Below are positions 44,712 through 53,840 of a stretch of DNA of 64,000 bases, in pieces. The stretch spans positions 1 to 64,000 of the forward strand of contig NZ_JAUZDX010000012.1 of assembly GCF_030704685.1 (NCBI RefSeq). Direction: 5' to 3'. Position 1 is the first letter of the stretch; the number at the start of each line of letters is the position of its first letter. Position numbers and translations under genes: made by a program. The notes under the pieces were generated by a model. The model did not search any database. It was not told where the DNA came from and saw only the letters and a program-made list of their open reading frames with translations. The DNA is from Acidovorax sp. A1169 (GTDB lineage Bacteria; Pseudomonadota; Gammaproteobacteria; Burkholderiales; Burkholderiaceae_C).

Positions 44712-45380
44712 TCAGGCAAAGCTTGCCAGATCCACCATGCTGTGGCCGAGCGCTACCGGCCACAGCGTTTCCCAGCGGATGAACCAGGCACACAGCACCA
44801 GGTGGGCGAAGAACGCTGCGACCACCAGGTGGCCGCCTTGTTCCCAATGGGTCGACGCGAAGATGGCCGATACGGCCAGCACGAACCATTGCTGCGAGGG
44901 CCTTGGGCGGTAGCTGGCGTACAGCAGCCAGGGCAGTCCGATGAAGAAGATGCTTTCCACCAGCCCCGCGCTGAAGGCCGCATAGGCGCGGGCGGCCGCC
45001 CCGGCCAGGCCACCCGGAAACATCTGCGCCAACGGCCAGGAGCTTGCCGGTGGCCGGAGCAGCGTCCACGCCAGGTTGCGCGCCACGAGAAATGCCAGCC
45101 CCGCTGTCACGAAGACCGCAAGGGCCCGCCATGCCAGGAATCGCCAATCCATGGCCGGTGCGGCCAGGCCGTAGTGGCGGGGTCGCAGCGAGGCCGCGCG
45201 CGCAAGCAGCCACAACAATGCTGCGGGCAAGACCACCCACTCGCACAGATCCGCCATCCAGAACAGATGCATGCCCCCTTGGGCGAGCGCGGGAAGGTAC
45301 AGGCCATTGGCCTGCCAGATCGCCAGAACGGGGAGCAGGGCGCAGGCAACGACCCGCTGCTGGCGCTGATCGATGCGCAT
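44712..45380 (-). CDS. Degenerate CPBP-type membrane protein
   Basis: This 222-residue protein has about seven hydrophobic helices. Its C-terminal half resembles CPBP (Abi/CAAX protease-like) proteins: VESIFFIGLPWLLY, FASTHWEQGGH and LGHSMVDL. The first motif keeps only one of the two glutamates and lacks the arginine, so protease activity is doubtful. ATG 45380 is preferred to a TTG at 45431. Role unknown. Confidence 0.72.
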   Translation of the reverse strand: MRIDQRQQRVVACALLPVLAIWQANGLYLPALAQGGMHLFWMADLCEWVVLPAALLWLLARAASLRPRHYGLAAPAMDWRFLAWRALAVFVTAGLAFLVARNLAWTLLRPPASSWPLAQMFPGGLAGAAARAYAAFSAGLVESIFFIGLPWLLYASYRPRPSQQWFVLAVSAIFASTHWEQGGHLVVAAFFAHLVLCAWFIRWETLWPVALGHSMVDLASFA

Positions 45381-45627
45381 GGGTGTGGTCGACGGAGGTG
45401 GCAAGGGTTTCTCCGGCAGAGGCTGTGCCAAGGGCGTGGAAGATGTGCCTTGGCGTCGCTCGCAAAGTCGCAGGTACGATCCAGGGCGCCATGTTCATGC
45501 CTTCTCGCAGGCGGGGCCGCCAATGCCGCAAGCCTTTCGTGAACAAAGTCGCGCTGTGCATACACTCCCTGTTGCCGGCTGCATGTGCGTCCTGCCCCCC
45601 TTCCAGATTTCGTAGATCCCCGCTCCC

Positions 45628-46563
45628 ATGCAAGCCCTGTTGAACGCCATCGCCGTGATGGCCCCCATGCCCACCGACGCCCAGCGCGTGTTCCATGGCC
45701 GTGGCGGCCTGCACCCGGGCTGCGAGCACTGGGTGCTGGACGTGTTCCCGCCCGTGTGGGTGCTCACCAGCTTCCAGCCCGTGGCCGAAGAGGAACTGGA
45801 CACCATCGGCGCCGCCCTGGCCGCGCGCTGGGAGCAACTGCACCCGGGCGAGCCGTTGAGCTGGGTCTTCCAGACCCGGCACGAAGGCCGCAGTGAAACG
45901 CGGCTGATGGCCGGCAGCGTGCCCGACCCGCATGTCGTCACCGAGCAGGGCGCCCGCTACCGCGTGCACGTGGCCCGGGGCCAGAACCACGGCCTGTTCC
46001 TCGACATGGCCGAGGGCCGCCGCTGGGTGCACGACTACGCCGCTGCGCGAAGCGCCGACCGCTACGGCCTCAAGGTGCTCAACTTGTTCGCCTACACCTG
46101 CGCCTTCTCGGTGGTGGCCCTGCAGGCCGGCGCCAGGCAGGTGGTCAACGTGGACATGGCCCAGGGCGCCATCGCCATCGGCCAGCAGAACCACCAGCTC
46201 AACGGCATCACCACCGGCGCGAGCTTCCTGGCGCACGACATCTTCTCCACCTGGGGCAAGATCACGCGCGGCGGGCCCTACGGCCTGGTGATCGTGGACC
46301 CGCCGAGCTTTCAGCGCGGCAGCTTTGTCGCCACCAAGGACTACGCGCGCCTGATGCGCCGCCTGCCCGACCTGCTGGCCCCTGGGGGCCATGCGCTGCT
46401 GTGCCTGAACGCGCCCGAGCTGGGCCTGGCCTTTTTGCAGGACCAGATGCGCGAGATCGCACCGGAGCTGGAATTTGTCGAGCGCGTGGCGAATCCGGCG
46501 GTGTTCGCCGATGTGTCGCAGGAACGCTCGCTCAAGGTGCTGGCTTATCGCTCGGCGGACTGA
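45628..46563 (+). CDS. RlmI/RlmK-like class I methyltransferase
   Basis: This 311-residue SAM methyltransferase has motif I LNLFAYTCAFSVVAL (as in RlmI-type rRNA m5C methyltransferases) and a catalytic VIVDPPSFQ. The N-terminal RNA-binding PUA domain of RlmI is not seen, so the substrate is uncertain, though rRNA is likely. It is divergent from the CPBP-like gene. Confidence 0.86.
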   Translation: MQALLNAIAVMAPMPTDAQRVFHGRGGLHPGCEHWVLDVFPPVWVLTSFQPVAEEELDTIGAALAARWEQLHPGEPLSWVFQTRHEGRSETRLMAGSVPDPHVVTEQGARYRVHVARGQNHGLFLDMAEGRRWVHDYAAARSADRYGLKVLNLFAYTCAFSVVALQAGARQVVNVDMAQGAIAIGQQNHQLNGITTGASFLAHDIFSTWGKITRGGPYGLVIVDPPSFQRGSFVATKDYARLMRRLPDLLAPGGHALLCLNAPELGLAFLQDQMREIAPELEFVERVANPAVFADVSQERSLKVLAYRSAD

Positions 46564-46585
46564 TCAGCCGCTCACGTGGGAGTGA

Positions 46586-47095
46586 TCAAGGCGTGGTGTC
46601 GCCATCGATTCCCAGCACGGAACCGACCGAGCGCTCCAGTTCTGCCACCAGATCCGGGTCCATGTACTGGTACTCGTCGGGGATGTCGAGTACGTGGATG
46701 GGTTTGTGCTCCAGGATCCGACCGAACTCCGCCAGGAGGCGGGATTTGTGCTTTTCTTCCATCACGAAGATGGCCTGGGCCCAGCGCAAGTCCTCTTCGG
46801 ATACATGGTGCCGCGCGCTGGGACTGGTGCCCGCAGAACGCACGGACAGCTGGGGATGGCTGCGCCAGACTTTTTCGGCGGTAGGGCTGCGCCACTGGTT
46901 GCGGCTGCAGATGAACAGTACCTGGAGCCGTTGTTCGGGCTGGAGCGCAGGCCGATCAGGGCGGTCTCTCAACGGCTGACCTGGCAGCGGTTCACTAAAG
47001 GTGGCGAGTTGGTTGGGGTCTGGCGCCCGTGCGCGTTGTACAGCCTGGCGGTACAGAAGTTTCCAGTTCTTGTCGCGCTGGGGGTCAGGGGGCAT
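46586..47095 (-). CDS. Low-molecular-weight phosphatase-like protein
   Basis: This 169-residue protein has a phosphotyrosine phosphatase-type P-loop, ICSRNQWRS (C-x5-R), then RSAGTS, and an acidic DIPDEYQYMDP near the C-terminus. The usual LMW-PTP is shorter; the first 55 residues here are an extra basic/proline-rich segment, so the real start might be further downstream. Substrate is unknown. Confidence 0.78.
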   Translation of the reverse strand: MPPDPQRDKNWKLLYRQAVQRARAPDPNQLATFSEPLPGQPLRDRPDRPALQPEQRLQVLFICSRNQWRSPTAEKVWRSHPQLSVRSAGTSPSARHHVSEEDLRWAQAIFVMEEKHKSRLLAEFGRILEHKPIHVLDIPDEYQYMDPDLVAELERSVGSVLGIDGDTTP

Positions 47096-47226
47096 GCAGA
47101 AAGGGTCGAAGTGGAGTCATCGACCGACTGTAGCGCCACTGCGGAGCGCTTCCAAGCCGGGTGTCCTGCGCTTGCAACACCCTTCAAAGCCGGATGCGGC
47201 GATTGCGCCTTGGCATGGGCCTGGTG

Positions 47227-47547
47227 TCATTGGCTGGCGCGGTGATGGCGCTCCTTGAGCTTCGCCACCTCCTTCACCTGCAGCCGGAAGGCCTCCACGG
47301 CCTCCTTCGATTCCGCGTCCCAGGTGTCGGTTTTCATGTGCTGCAGCACGGCCAGGAGCGCGTCGCTCAACTGCCCGATCTGGCGGCCATAGCTGCCCAC
47401 GTCCTCGATGATCTTCTGCTCCAGCGCGGGGTCCGAAGACTTGCCCATGTTGATGTTGATAAGGCCCACCTGGCCCATCGTCATCTTGGTCCAGTACTGG
47501 AAGGCCTGGTTCACGGGGCCGGACAAGGGCATGTAGAAATCGGGCAT
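47227..47547 (-). CDS. Small unrecognised cytoplasmic protein
   Basis: This 106-residue protein (MPDFYMPLSGPVNQAFQYW) has a mixed helical character and a basic C-terminus; a distant phasin-like appearance is weak. A strong GGAGATATGCGCC ribosome site precedes the ATG at 47547. It lies between the phosphatase-like gene and the TRAP operon. I cannot name a family. Confidence 0.7.
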   Translation of the reverse strand: MPDFYMPLSGPVNQAFQYWTKMTMGQVGLININMGKSSDPALEQKIIEDVGSYGRQIGQLSDALLAVLQHMKTDTWDAESKEAVEAFRLQVKEVAKLKERHHRASQ

Positions 47548-47661
47548 GGCGCATATCTCCAGGTGGGTTGGCTGCGGCAGAAGAAGGGATTGCACGCCAA
47601 AAGCAGCTTTCGATCCAGAAAATTCTGGCAAATCTCCTGCTCCGGAGCACGCGCCTGCGGG

Positions 47662-48942
47662 TCAGCCCGTGAGCCAGCGCAGCGGCGCCAGCACCGTCTG
47701 CGGAAACAGCACCATGATGAACAGCACGGCGAACTGGGCTGCCATGAAGGGCAGCACGCCCCGGGTCACCTCGTCCATCTTCATGCGGCCCACGCCGGCC
47801 ACCACGTTCAGGATGGTGCCCACCGGCGGGGTGACCAGGCCGATCGAGTTGTTGATGATGAACAGCACGCCGAAGTAGACCGGGTCGATCCCCGCCGCCT
47901 TGATGACGGGCATCAGCACCGGGGTCAGGATCAGGATGGTGGGCGTCATGTCCATCGCGGTGCCCACCAGCATCACCAGCACCATGATGGCGATCAGCAG
48001 CAGCGTCTGGTTGCCCATCAGTGGCTTGAGCAGCTCGACCATCTGGGCCGGCAGGTTGGCCACCGTGATCAGCCACGACGACACCATGGCCGCGGCCACG
48101 AGGAACATCACCACGGCGGTGGTCTTGGCGGCGGTGGTGAAGATCGGCAGCAGGGCGGACAGCGGCAGCTCACGGTAGATGACGCTGGCCACGAACAGCG
48201 AGTACACGGCCGCCACCACGGCGGCTTCGGTGGGCGTGAAGACGCCCATGCGCAGGCCCACGAGGATGAACACCGGCAGCGTCAGGGCCCAGACCGATTC
48301 GCGTGCGGCGCGCCAGAGCTCGGCAGTGCTCTTTTTCTCGGGCAGGGCCAGCTCCTCCTTGCGCCCCACCCACCACCAGGTGGCCGCCAGGCCCAGGCCG
48401 ATCATGATGCCCGGAAAGATGCCGGCGATGAACAGCTTGCTGATGGAGACGTTGGCCGCCACGCCAAAGATCACGAAGCCGATGCTCGGAGGGATGATGG
48501 GCCCGATGACGCCCGAGGCCGCGATCAGCCCGCCCGACACCTCCTTCTTGTGCCCGGCCTTGACCATCATGGGCAGCAGCAGTGCCGTCAATGCCGCAGC
48601 GTCGGCCACGGCCGAGCCCGACAGCGAGGACAGCAAGCATGCCGCCAGGATCACCACATAGCCCAGGCCCCCTTTGACATGCCCAACCAGCGCCAGCGCG
48701 AAGTTCACGATGCGCTGCGACAGGCCGCCCACGTTCATGATCTCGCCCGCCAGCATGAAGAAGGGCACGGCCAGCAGCGGAAAGCTGTCCGCGCCGTTAA
48801 TGAAGTTCTGCGCCAGGATCTGGGAGTCGAACAGATCGAGGTGCCACATCAGGCCCACGCCTGAGGCCAGCAGCGCATAGGCGATGGGGATGCCCAGGGC
48901 CATGGCGCCCAGCAGGCCACCGAGAAAAATCAGCACGGTCAT
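47662..48942 (-). CDS. TRAP transporter large permease (DctM-type)
   Basis: This 426-residue permease has about twelve helices and TRAP-M signatures (GIPIAYALLASG, AVPFFMLAGEIMN, GSAVADAAALTALLLPMM, IPPSIGFVIFG, PPVGTILNV). It is the Na+-coupled transport subunit for the acid bound by the receptor at 52678. It overlaps the small permease stop by four bases and is the last gene of the operon. Confidence 0.95.
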   Translation of the reverse strand: MTVLIFLGGLLGAMALGIPIAYALLASGVGLMWHLDLFDSQILAQNFINGADSFPLLAVPFFMLAGEIMNVGGLSQRIVNFALALVGHVKGGLGYVVILAACLLSSLSGSAVADAAALTALLLPMMVKAGHKKEVSGGLIAASGVIGPIIPPSIGFVIFGVAANVSISKLFIAGIFPGIMIGLGLAATWWWVGRKEELALPEKKSTAELWRAARESVWALTLPVFILVGLRMGVFTPTEAAVVAAVYSLFVASVIYRELPLSALLPIFTTAAKTTAVVMFLVAAAMVSSWLITVANLPAQMVELLKPLMGNQTLLLIAIMVLVMLVGTAMDMTPTILILTPVLMPVIKAAGIDPVYFGVLFIINNSIGLVTPPVGTILNVVAGVGRMKMDEVTRGVLPFMAAQFAVLFIMVLFPQTVLAPLRWLTG

Positions 48943-49523
48943 GGTCTTGTCTCCGGTTTTCCGGGGGCGGCGTTCTCGCGTGCGAGTTCGGCCTGCAGGG
49001 CCTCCAGTTCGGCCTGCTCTTCGGACTCCTTGACCATCACCAGTTCGGCCTCGCTGAGCTTGCCGGTCAGCACGCGCAACAACTGCAGCACCAGCAGAAA
49101 GCTTGCGCACACCGAAAACACCACGCCCGATGCGTAAAAGAAGGCCATCGAGGCCCCGGTGACCGGCGCCTCCACATCCCAGTTGATCTTCATCTGCTTG
49201 TAGCTGCCCTCGAAGAAAAGCCAGGTGATGTAGAGCATCAGCACCTGCCCGATCACCATGCAGACCTTCTTGCCTTTCACGGGCAGCCGGGACACCAGCA
49301 TGTCCGTGCCCAGATGGGCGTTCTCCTTGATGGCGGCCACCGCGCCCAGGAAGGTGATCCAGATGAAGAGCCAGCGCGAAAGCTCTTCGCTGACCGTGAT
49401 GCCGGAGTTGAAAACGTAGCGCAGCACCACGTTGCCGAAGACCAGCACCACCATGGCGGCCAGCGCCAGCGCGATGATCAGGTTGAGGGCCCGGACGTAC
49501 CGGTCGATGAAGCGGTCGAGCAT
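48939..49523 (-). CDS. TRAP transporter small permease (DctQ-type)
   Basis: This 194-residue membrane protein has four helices and the DctQ pattern (VFGNVVLRYVFNSGITVSEELSRWLFIW). It pairs with the DctM-type subunit, which it overlaps by ATGA. The C-terminus has a long acidic/charged tail. It starts 38 bp after the FAH-family gene. Confidence 0.93.
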   Translation of the reverse strand: MLDRFIDRYVRALNLIIALALAAMVVLVFGNVVLRYVFNSGITVSEELSRWLFIWITFLGAVAAIKENAHLGTDMLVSRLPVKGKKVCMVIGQVLMLYITWLFFEGSYKQMKINWDVEAPVTGASMAFFYASGVVFSVCASFLLVLQLLRVLTGKLSEAELVMVKESEEQAELEALQAELARENAAPGKPETRP

Positions 49524-49561
49524 GTGTTGATTGCCTCCTGGGTGGTGGAACCAGCGGCTCT

Positions 49562-50776
49562 TCAGAGCACCGCGTTGCGCAGCAGGCCGCGCGCGGCCAG
49601 GTTGGCGATGAAGGCCCTGAGGCCGAAGCGCCAGGGCGGTGCCGTCTCGCTGTGGGTCACCGTGTTGTGCAGTGCGCCGAGCCAGGCGCTGTGGATGGTG
49701 ACCACATCGCCCAGCTTGTGGGTGAAGCCGCTGCCGGGCTGGTCGCGGTCCTCGATGGGAGCGAACAGGGTGCCCAGGAACAGCATGAAACCATCGGGGT
49801 ACTGGTGCGCGGCCAGGGTCTGGGCCACCAGGTCGACCGGGTCGCGGCTGATGCTGGCCATGGTGTTGATGCCGCGCAGCTCGAAGCCGTCCGCACCCGC
49901 CACGTGCAGGTGCACGGTCTCGCTGCGCACCTGGTCCAGGCCGAAGCTGGCATCGAACAGGCGGATGAAGGGGCCGATGGCGCAGGAGGCGTTGTTGTCC
50001 TTGGCCTTGCCCAGCAGCAGCGCGCTGCGGCCTTCGATGTCGCGCAGGTTGACGTCGTTGCCCAGGGTGGCGCCCACGATGTCGCCACGGCTGTTCACCG
50101 CCAGCACCACCTCGGGCTCGGGGTTGTTCCACGCCGAGTCGGCGCGGATGCCGATGTCCTCGCCAGTGCCCACCGAGGCCAGCACCGGGGCCTTGGTGAA
50201 CACCTCGGCATCGGGGCCGATGCCCACTTCGAGGTACTGCGACCAAAGGCCCTTGTGCTGCAGCAGGGCCTTCAAGGCCATGGCCTGCTCAGAGCCCGGG
50301 CGGATGTCGGCCAGGCTGTCGCCGATCAGGCCGATCACCTGGCTGCGCAGGCCCTGGGCGCGGCTGGCGTCGCCCCGTGCCTGCTCTTCGATCACCCGTT
50401 CGATCAGGCTCGCCGCAAAGGTCACGCCAGCCGCCTTCACCACCTGCAGGTCGCAGGGTGCCAGCAGCCAGGGGCGTGCGGTGTCGCGCAGGCCGGGCTG
50501 GCTGTTGGCAAGCAGTTCGAGCACGCTGCACAGGTACCGGCCCGGGGCCGCCTGCGCCGCCTCGGCGGGCCGGGGCGTGTCCAGCAGGGTGCTCATGGTG
50601 GGGTAGTGCTGGCTCAGGTCATAGACGCCATCGGCGCGCAATGCCACCACGGCGGGCCCAGGCGGGCTGCCATCGACCCAGGCGCGGCCTACCAGGGTAC
50701 CGGCCAGGCCGTCTTCGGGCAGGATATGGGCGTGCATCGCCGCACCGGCCACGGTGGCCGCTGTTGTTTCACTCAT
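49562..50776 (-). CDS. FAH-family enzyme, possible 2-keto-3-deoxy-sugar acid dehydratase
   Basis: This 404-residue protein is a fumarylacetoacetate hydrolase superfamily enzyme: the metal site lies in NNPEPEVVLAVNSRGDI and GNDVNLRDIEGRS, and the C-terminal GSGFTHKLGDVVTIHS is typical. Members of this size beside IlvD-type dehydratases, such as Caulobacter XylX, dehydrate 2-keto-3-deoxypentonates. It lies between the dehydratase (51 bp) and the TRAP permeases, so a sugar-acid pathway is likely. The exact substrate is inferred only from context. Confidence 0.88.
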   Translation of the reverse strand: MSETTAATVAGAAMHAHILPEDGLAGTLVGRAWVDGSPPGPAVVALRADGVYDLSQHYPTMSTLLDTPRPAEAAQAAPGRYLCSVLELLANSQPGLRDTARPWLLAPCDLQVVKAAGVTFAASLIERVIEEQARGDASRAQGLRSQVIGLIGDSLADIRPGSEQAMALKALLQHKGLWSQYLEVGIGPDAEVFTKAPVLASVGTGEDIGIRADSAWNNPEPEVVLAVNSRGDIVGATLGNDVNLRDIEGRSALLLGKAKDNNASCAIGPFIRLFDASFGLDQVRSETVHLHVAGADGFELRGINTMASISRDPVDLVAQTLAAHQYPDGFMLFLGTLFAPIEDRDQPGSGFTHKLGDVVTIHSAWLGALHNTVTHSETAPPWRFGLRAFIANLAARGLLRNAVL

Positions 50777-50827
50777 CGGGAAGTCCTTGAAAGTTCGAGA
50801 TCGGTGCCAACCCGCCCCGGGGGCCGG

Positions 50828-52609
50828 TCAGTGGTTGTGGCGCGGTGTCGTTTCTGAGATGCGGCGGTAGTCGAGGGCAAAGTCCAGCGTGGCGCCATCG
50901 ACCAGTTGCCCGGTCTTCTCGCGGTACAGCGCTTCCCAGGGCGACTGGCTTTTGGGCACCGGGGGCGCCGGCAGCTCGCGGCGGCGGCGTGCGATCTCTT
51001 CGGGCGCCACCAGCGCATCGCAGCGGCCGGCCGTGAGGTCGATGCGGATGGTGTCGCCGCTCTGCAGCCAGCAAAGGCCGCCGCCTACCGCGCTTTCGGG
51101 CGAGGCGTTGAGGATCGACGGGCTGTCGGCCGTGCCCGACTGGCGGCCATCCCCCAGGGTGGGCAAGGTGGTGATGCCACGGCGGATCAGGGCGTCGGGT
51201 GGTTGCATGTTGACCACCTCGGCCGAGCCCGGCCAGCCGATGGGGCCGGCACCGCGCATCACCAGGATGCAGCCTTCGTCGATGTCTAGAGCCGGATCAT
51301 TGATGCGCGCGTGGTAGTCGTCGGCACCGTCGAACACGACGGCACGGGCCTCGAAGACGCCTTCTGCCCCGGGTCGGTTCAGGTAACGCTGGCGAAACGC
51401 CTCGGAAATCACCGAGGTCTTCATGATCCCGAAGTCGAACAGATTGCCCCTGAGCACCAGGAAGCCGGCCTTGTGCATCAAGGGCGCTTCAAAGGGGAAA
51501 ATCACTTCGCGGTCACGGGTCTCGCGGCCCTGCAGGTTGTCGGCCACGGTCTTGCCGGTCACGCTCAGGCAGTCGCCGCGCAAGCGCCCGGCCTGCTGCA
51601 GCTCCCACATCAGCGCCGGCACGCCCCCGGCGCGAAAGAAGCGCTCGCCCAGGAACTTGCCCGCCGGCTGCATGTTGAGCAGCAGCGGCAGGTCGTAGGC
51701 GTGCGTGGTCCAATCCTGCGCGCGCAGGTCCACACCGGCATGCCGCGCCATCGCCATGATGTGTACCTGCGCATTGCTCGATCCGCCCGCCACGCTGACC
51801 ACCGACAGCGCGTTGAGAAAGCTCTCACGGCTCAGGATGCGCGAGGGCCGAAGGTCCTCGAAGGCCATCTCGACGATGCGCCGCCCGGTCTCGTACGCCA
51901 TCTGGCCGCGTTCGCGGTACGGCGCCGGTATGGCGGCACACCCCGGCAGCGACAGGCCCAGCGCCTCGGCCACCGCGTTCATGGTGGAGGCCGTGCCCAT
52001 GGTGTTGCAGTGGCCGGCAGACGGGGCACTGCTGCAGGCGCGCTGCAGAAATTCTTCTTCGCCGATCTCGCCCGCCGCCAGCTGGCGCCGGCTGCGCCAG
52101 ATCACGGTGCCCGAGCCCACGAGCTCGCCGTCGTGCCAGCCATCCAGCATGGGCCCACCCGAGAGCACGATGGCCGGTATGTCCACGGTGGAGGCCGCCA
52201 TGATGCCGGCCGGCGTGGTCTTGTCGCAGCCCGTGGTCAGCACCACGGCATCGATGGGGTAGCCGTACAGGATCTCGACCAGGCCCAGGTAGGCCAGGTT
52301 GCGGTCCAGCGCGGCCGTGGGGCGGCGGCAGTTCTCGAAGATCGGGTGCACCGGGAATTCCATCGGAATGCCGCCGGCATCGCGGATGCCATCGCGCACG
52401 CGCCGCGCCAAGTCCACATGGATGCGGTTGCAGGGCGACAGGTCGCTGCCGGTCTGCGCAATGCCGATGATGGGCCGGCCCGAGCGCAGTTCCTCGGGCG
52501 TGAGCCCGTAGTTCATGAAGCGTTCGAGGTAGAGCGCGGTCATGTCCGAGCGCTCGGGGTCGGCGAACCACTCGCGCGAGCGAAACGGGCGGCGGGGTGT
52601 CTTGTCCAT
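50828..52609 (-). CDS. IlvD/Edd-family sugar-acid dehydratase
   Basis: This 593-residue Fe-S dehydratase has cysteines in SDLSPCNRI, TTGCDKTTPA and GHCNTMGTASTMN, as in pentonate dehydratases (XylD, AraC-type L-arabinonate), and the C-terminal GPIGWPGSAEVVN. The length matches the pentonate dehydratases rather than IlvD of branched-chain synthesis. Its neighbour is a TRAP receptor upstream and an FAH-type enzyme downstream, so a pentonate or hexonate route is likely. Confidence 0.92.
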   Translation of the reverse strand: MDKTPRRPFRSREWFADPERSDMTALYLERFMNYGLTPEELRSGRPIIGIAQTGSDLSPCNRIHVDLARRVRDGIRDAGGIPMEFPVHPIFENCRRPTAALDRNLAYLGLVEILYGYPIDAVVLTTGCDKTTPAGIMAASTVDIPAIVLSGGPMLDGWHDGELVGSGTVIWRSRRQLAAGEIGEEEFLQRACSSAPSAGHCNTMGTASTMNAVAEALGLSLPGCAAIPAPYRERGQMAYETGRRIVEMAFEDLRPSRILSRESFLNALSVVSVAGGSSNAQVHIMAMARHAGVDLRAQDWTTHAYDLPLLLNMQPAGKFLGERFFRAGGVPALMWELQQAGRLRGDCLSVTGKTVADNLQGRETRDREVIFPFEAPLMHKAGFLVLRGNLFDFGIMKTSVISEAFRQRYLNRPGAEGVFEARAVVFDGADDYHARINDPALDIDEGCILVMRGAGPIGWPGSAEVVNMQPPDALIRRGITTLPTLGDGRQSGTADSPSILNASPESAVGGGLCWLQSGDTIRIDLTAGRCDALVAPEEIARRRRELPAPPVPKSQSPWEALYREKTGQLVDGATLDFALDYRRISETTPRHNH

Positions 52610-52677
52610 GGCGTGGCTTCTGAAAAAGGGGAGAAGGGCTGTCGCGTTGGCGCGGGGCAGAGCCCGCGCCGGCCGGA

Positions 52678-53688
52678 TCACTTGGCAGTGCCGCGCACCT
52701 TGGCCAGTTCGGCGTTCAGCTCGCCGGTGGTCTCTTCCCCGAATTCCTTGCCGTACTTGGCCAGCACCGGCTGCAGCTTGGTGCGCATCCTGGCTTGTTC
52801 AGCGGGCGACAGTTCGGTCACCTGCATGCCCACCTTCTTGAGTTCGCCCAGGGCCGTCTCGCTGAAGGCGCGGATGGTCTTGCGCTCGAACAGCGTGGCC
52901 TCGCGGGCTGCCTCCTGCACGATCTTCTGCTCCTGGGCCGAGAGGCCGTCCCAGGCCTTCTTGGACATCAACAGCACCCAGGCGCTGTACATGTGGCGCG
53001 ACAGCACCAGGTGCTTTTGCACCTCGTAGAACTTGCTCGACAGGATGGTGGCGGGCGGGTTCTCCTGGCCATCCACGGCGGCCTGCTCCATCGCCGAATA
53101 CAGCTCGGTGAACGGCATGGGCGTGGCGTTGGCCCCGAGGGCGTTGAAGGTGTCCAGGAACAGGGGGCTCTGGATCACGCGCAGCTTCAGGCCCGCCAGG
53201 TCATCGGCCTTGGTGATCGGGCGGCGCGAGTTGGTGACGTGGCGAAACCCGTTCTCCCAGAAGCCCAGGCCCACCAGGCCTTTTTCAGGCAGCTTGGCCA
53301 GCAGCTTCTGGCCGAAGGGGCCATCGAGCACGGCATCGGCCTCCTGCTCGGTGTTGAAGGTCAGGGGCAGGTTCAGCACACCGAAGGGTTTGATCAGCGA
53401 CATCAGGGTCGAGCTGTCGGGAATCGTCATCTCCAGGGTGCCGCCGCGCAGCGCCGAGGTCATGGTCACGTCGTTGCCCAGCGACCCGCTCGCGTACAGC
53501 TTGGCCACCAGCTTGCCGCCGCTCTTGGCCGACAACTGCTCGGCAAAGTGCTTGACGGCCAGCGCCTGAGGGTGGTCATCGTTCAGGCCGATGCCCACCT
53601 TGAACACGTGTTCCTTGATCTGTGCAGAAACCGGAGTGGCCAGGGCGGCCAGGATCGTGGCCGCCAGGGCCAGTGTTTTGAACTTCAT
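52678..53688 (-). CDS. TRAP transporter solute receptor (DctP-type)
   Basis: This 336-residue periplasmic receptor has a signal peptide (MKFKTLALAATILAAL, cleaved at VSAQ) and the TRAP-P carboxylate-binding arginine in GLKLRVIQSPLF, followed by NPPATILSSKFYEVQK. It is the first gene of the catabolic operon and probably binds a sugar acid. ATG 53688 is preferred over 53700. The operon's promoter lies in 53689-53821. Confidence 0.93.
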   Translation of the reverse strand: MKFKTLALAATILAALATPVSAQIKEHVFKVGIGLNDDHPQALAVKHFAEQLSAKSGGKLVAKLYASGSLGNDVTMTSALRGGTLEMTIPDSSTLMSLIKPFGVLNLPLTFNTEQEADAVLDGPFGQKLLAKLPEKGLVGLGFWENGFRHVTNSRRPITKADDLAGLKLRVIQSPLFLDTFNALGANATPMPFTELYSAMEQAAVDGQENPPATILSSKFYEVQKHLVLSRHMYSAWVLLMSKKAWDGLSAQEQKIVQEAAREATLFERKTIRAFSETALGELKKVGMQVTELSPAEQARMRTKLQPVLAKYGKEFGEETTGELNAELAKVRGTAK

Positions 53689-53821
53689 GAATGTCTCCAA
53701 ATATGGAATGGCTGGACACGGTGGGCTGCCCCATCGGCGCCATCAGGTCTCTCACGGACCCTCCTGAACGCAAGGCAGAGATTAGGTTTTGGGCCTTGCC
53801 GGGTCCACTCACTTTTTTGCT

Positions 53822-53840
53822 AGCATCCATTCCAAATGCT
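53822..53840. promoter_or_regulatory. LysR-type dyad overlapping its own start
   Basis: AGCAT-N9-ATGCT is a perfect 5-bp inverted repeat; its right half contains the first ATG (53836) of the LysR gene. A GGAATGG/CCATTCC pair (53705-53711 and 53828-53834) frames the intergenic region. Autoregulation and control of the TRAP operon are likely. Confidence 0.45.
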
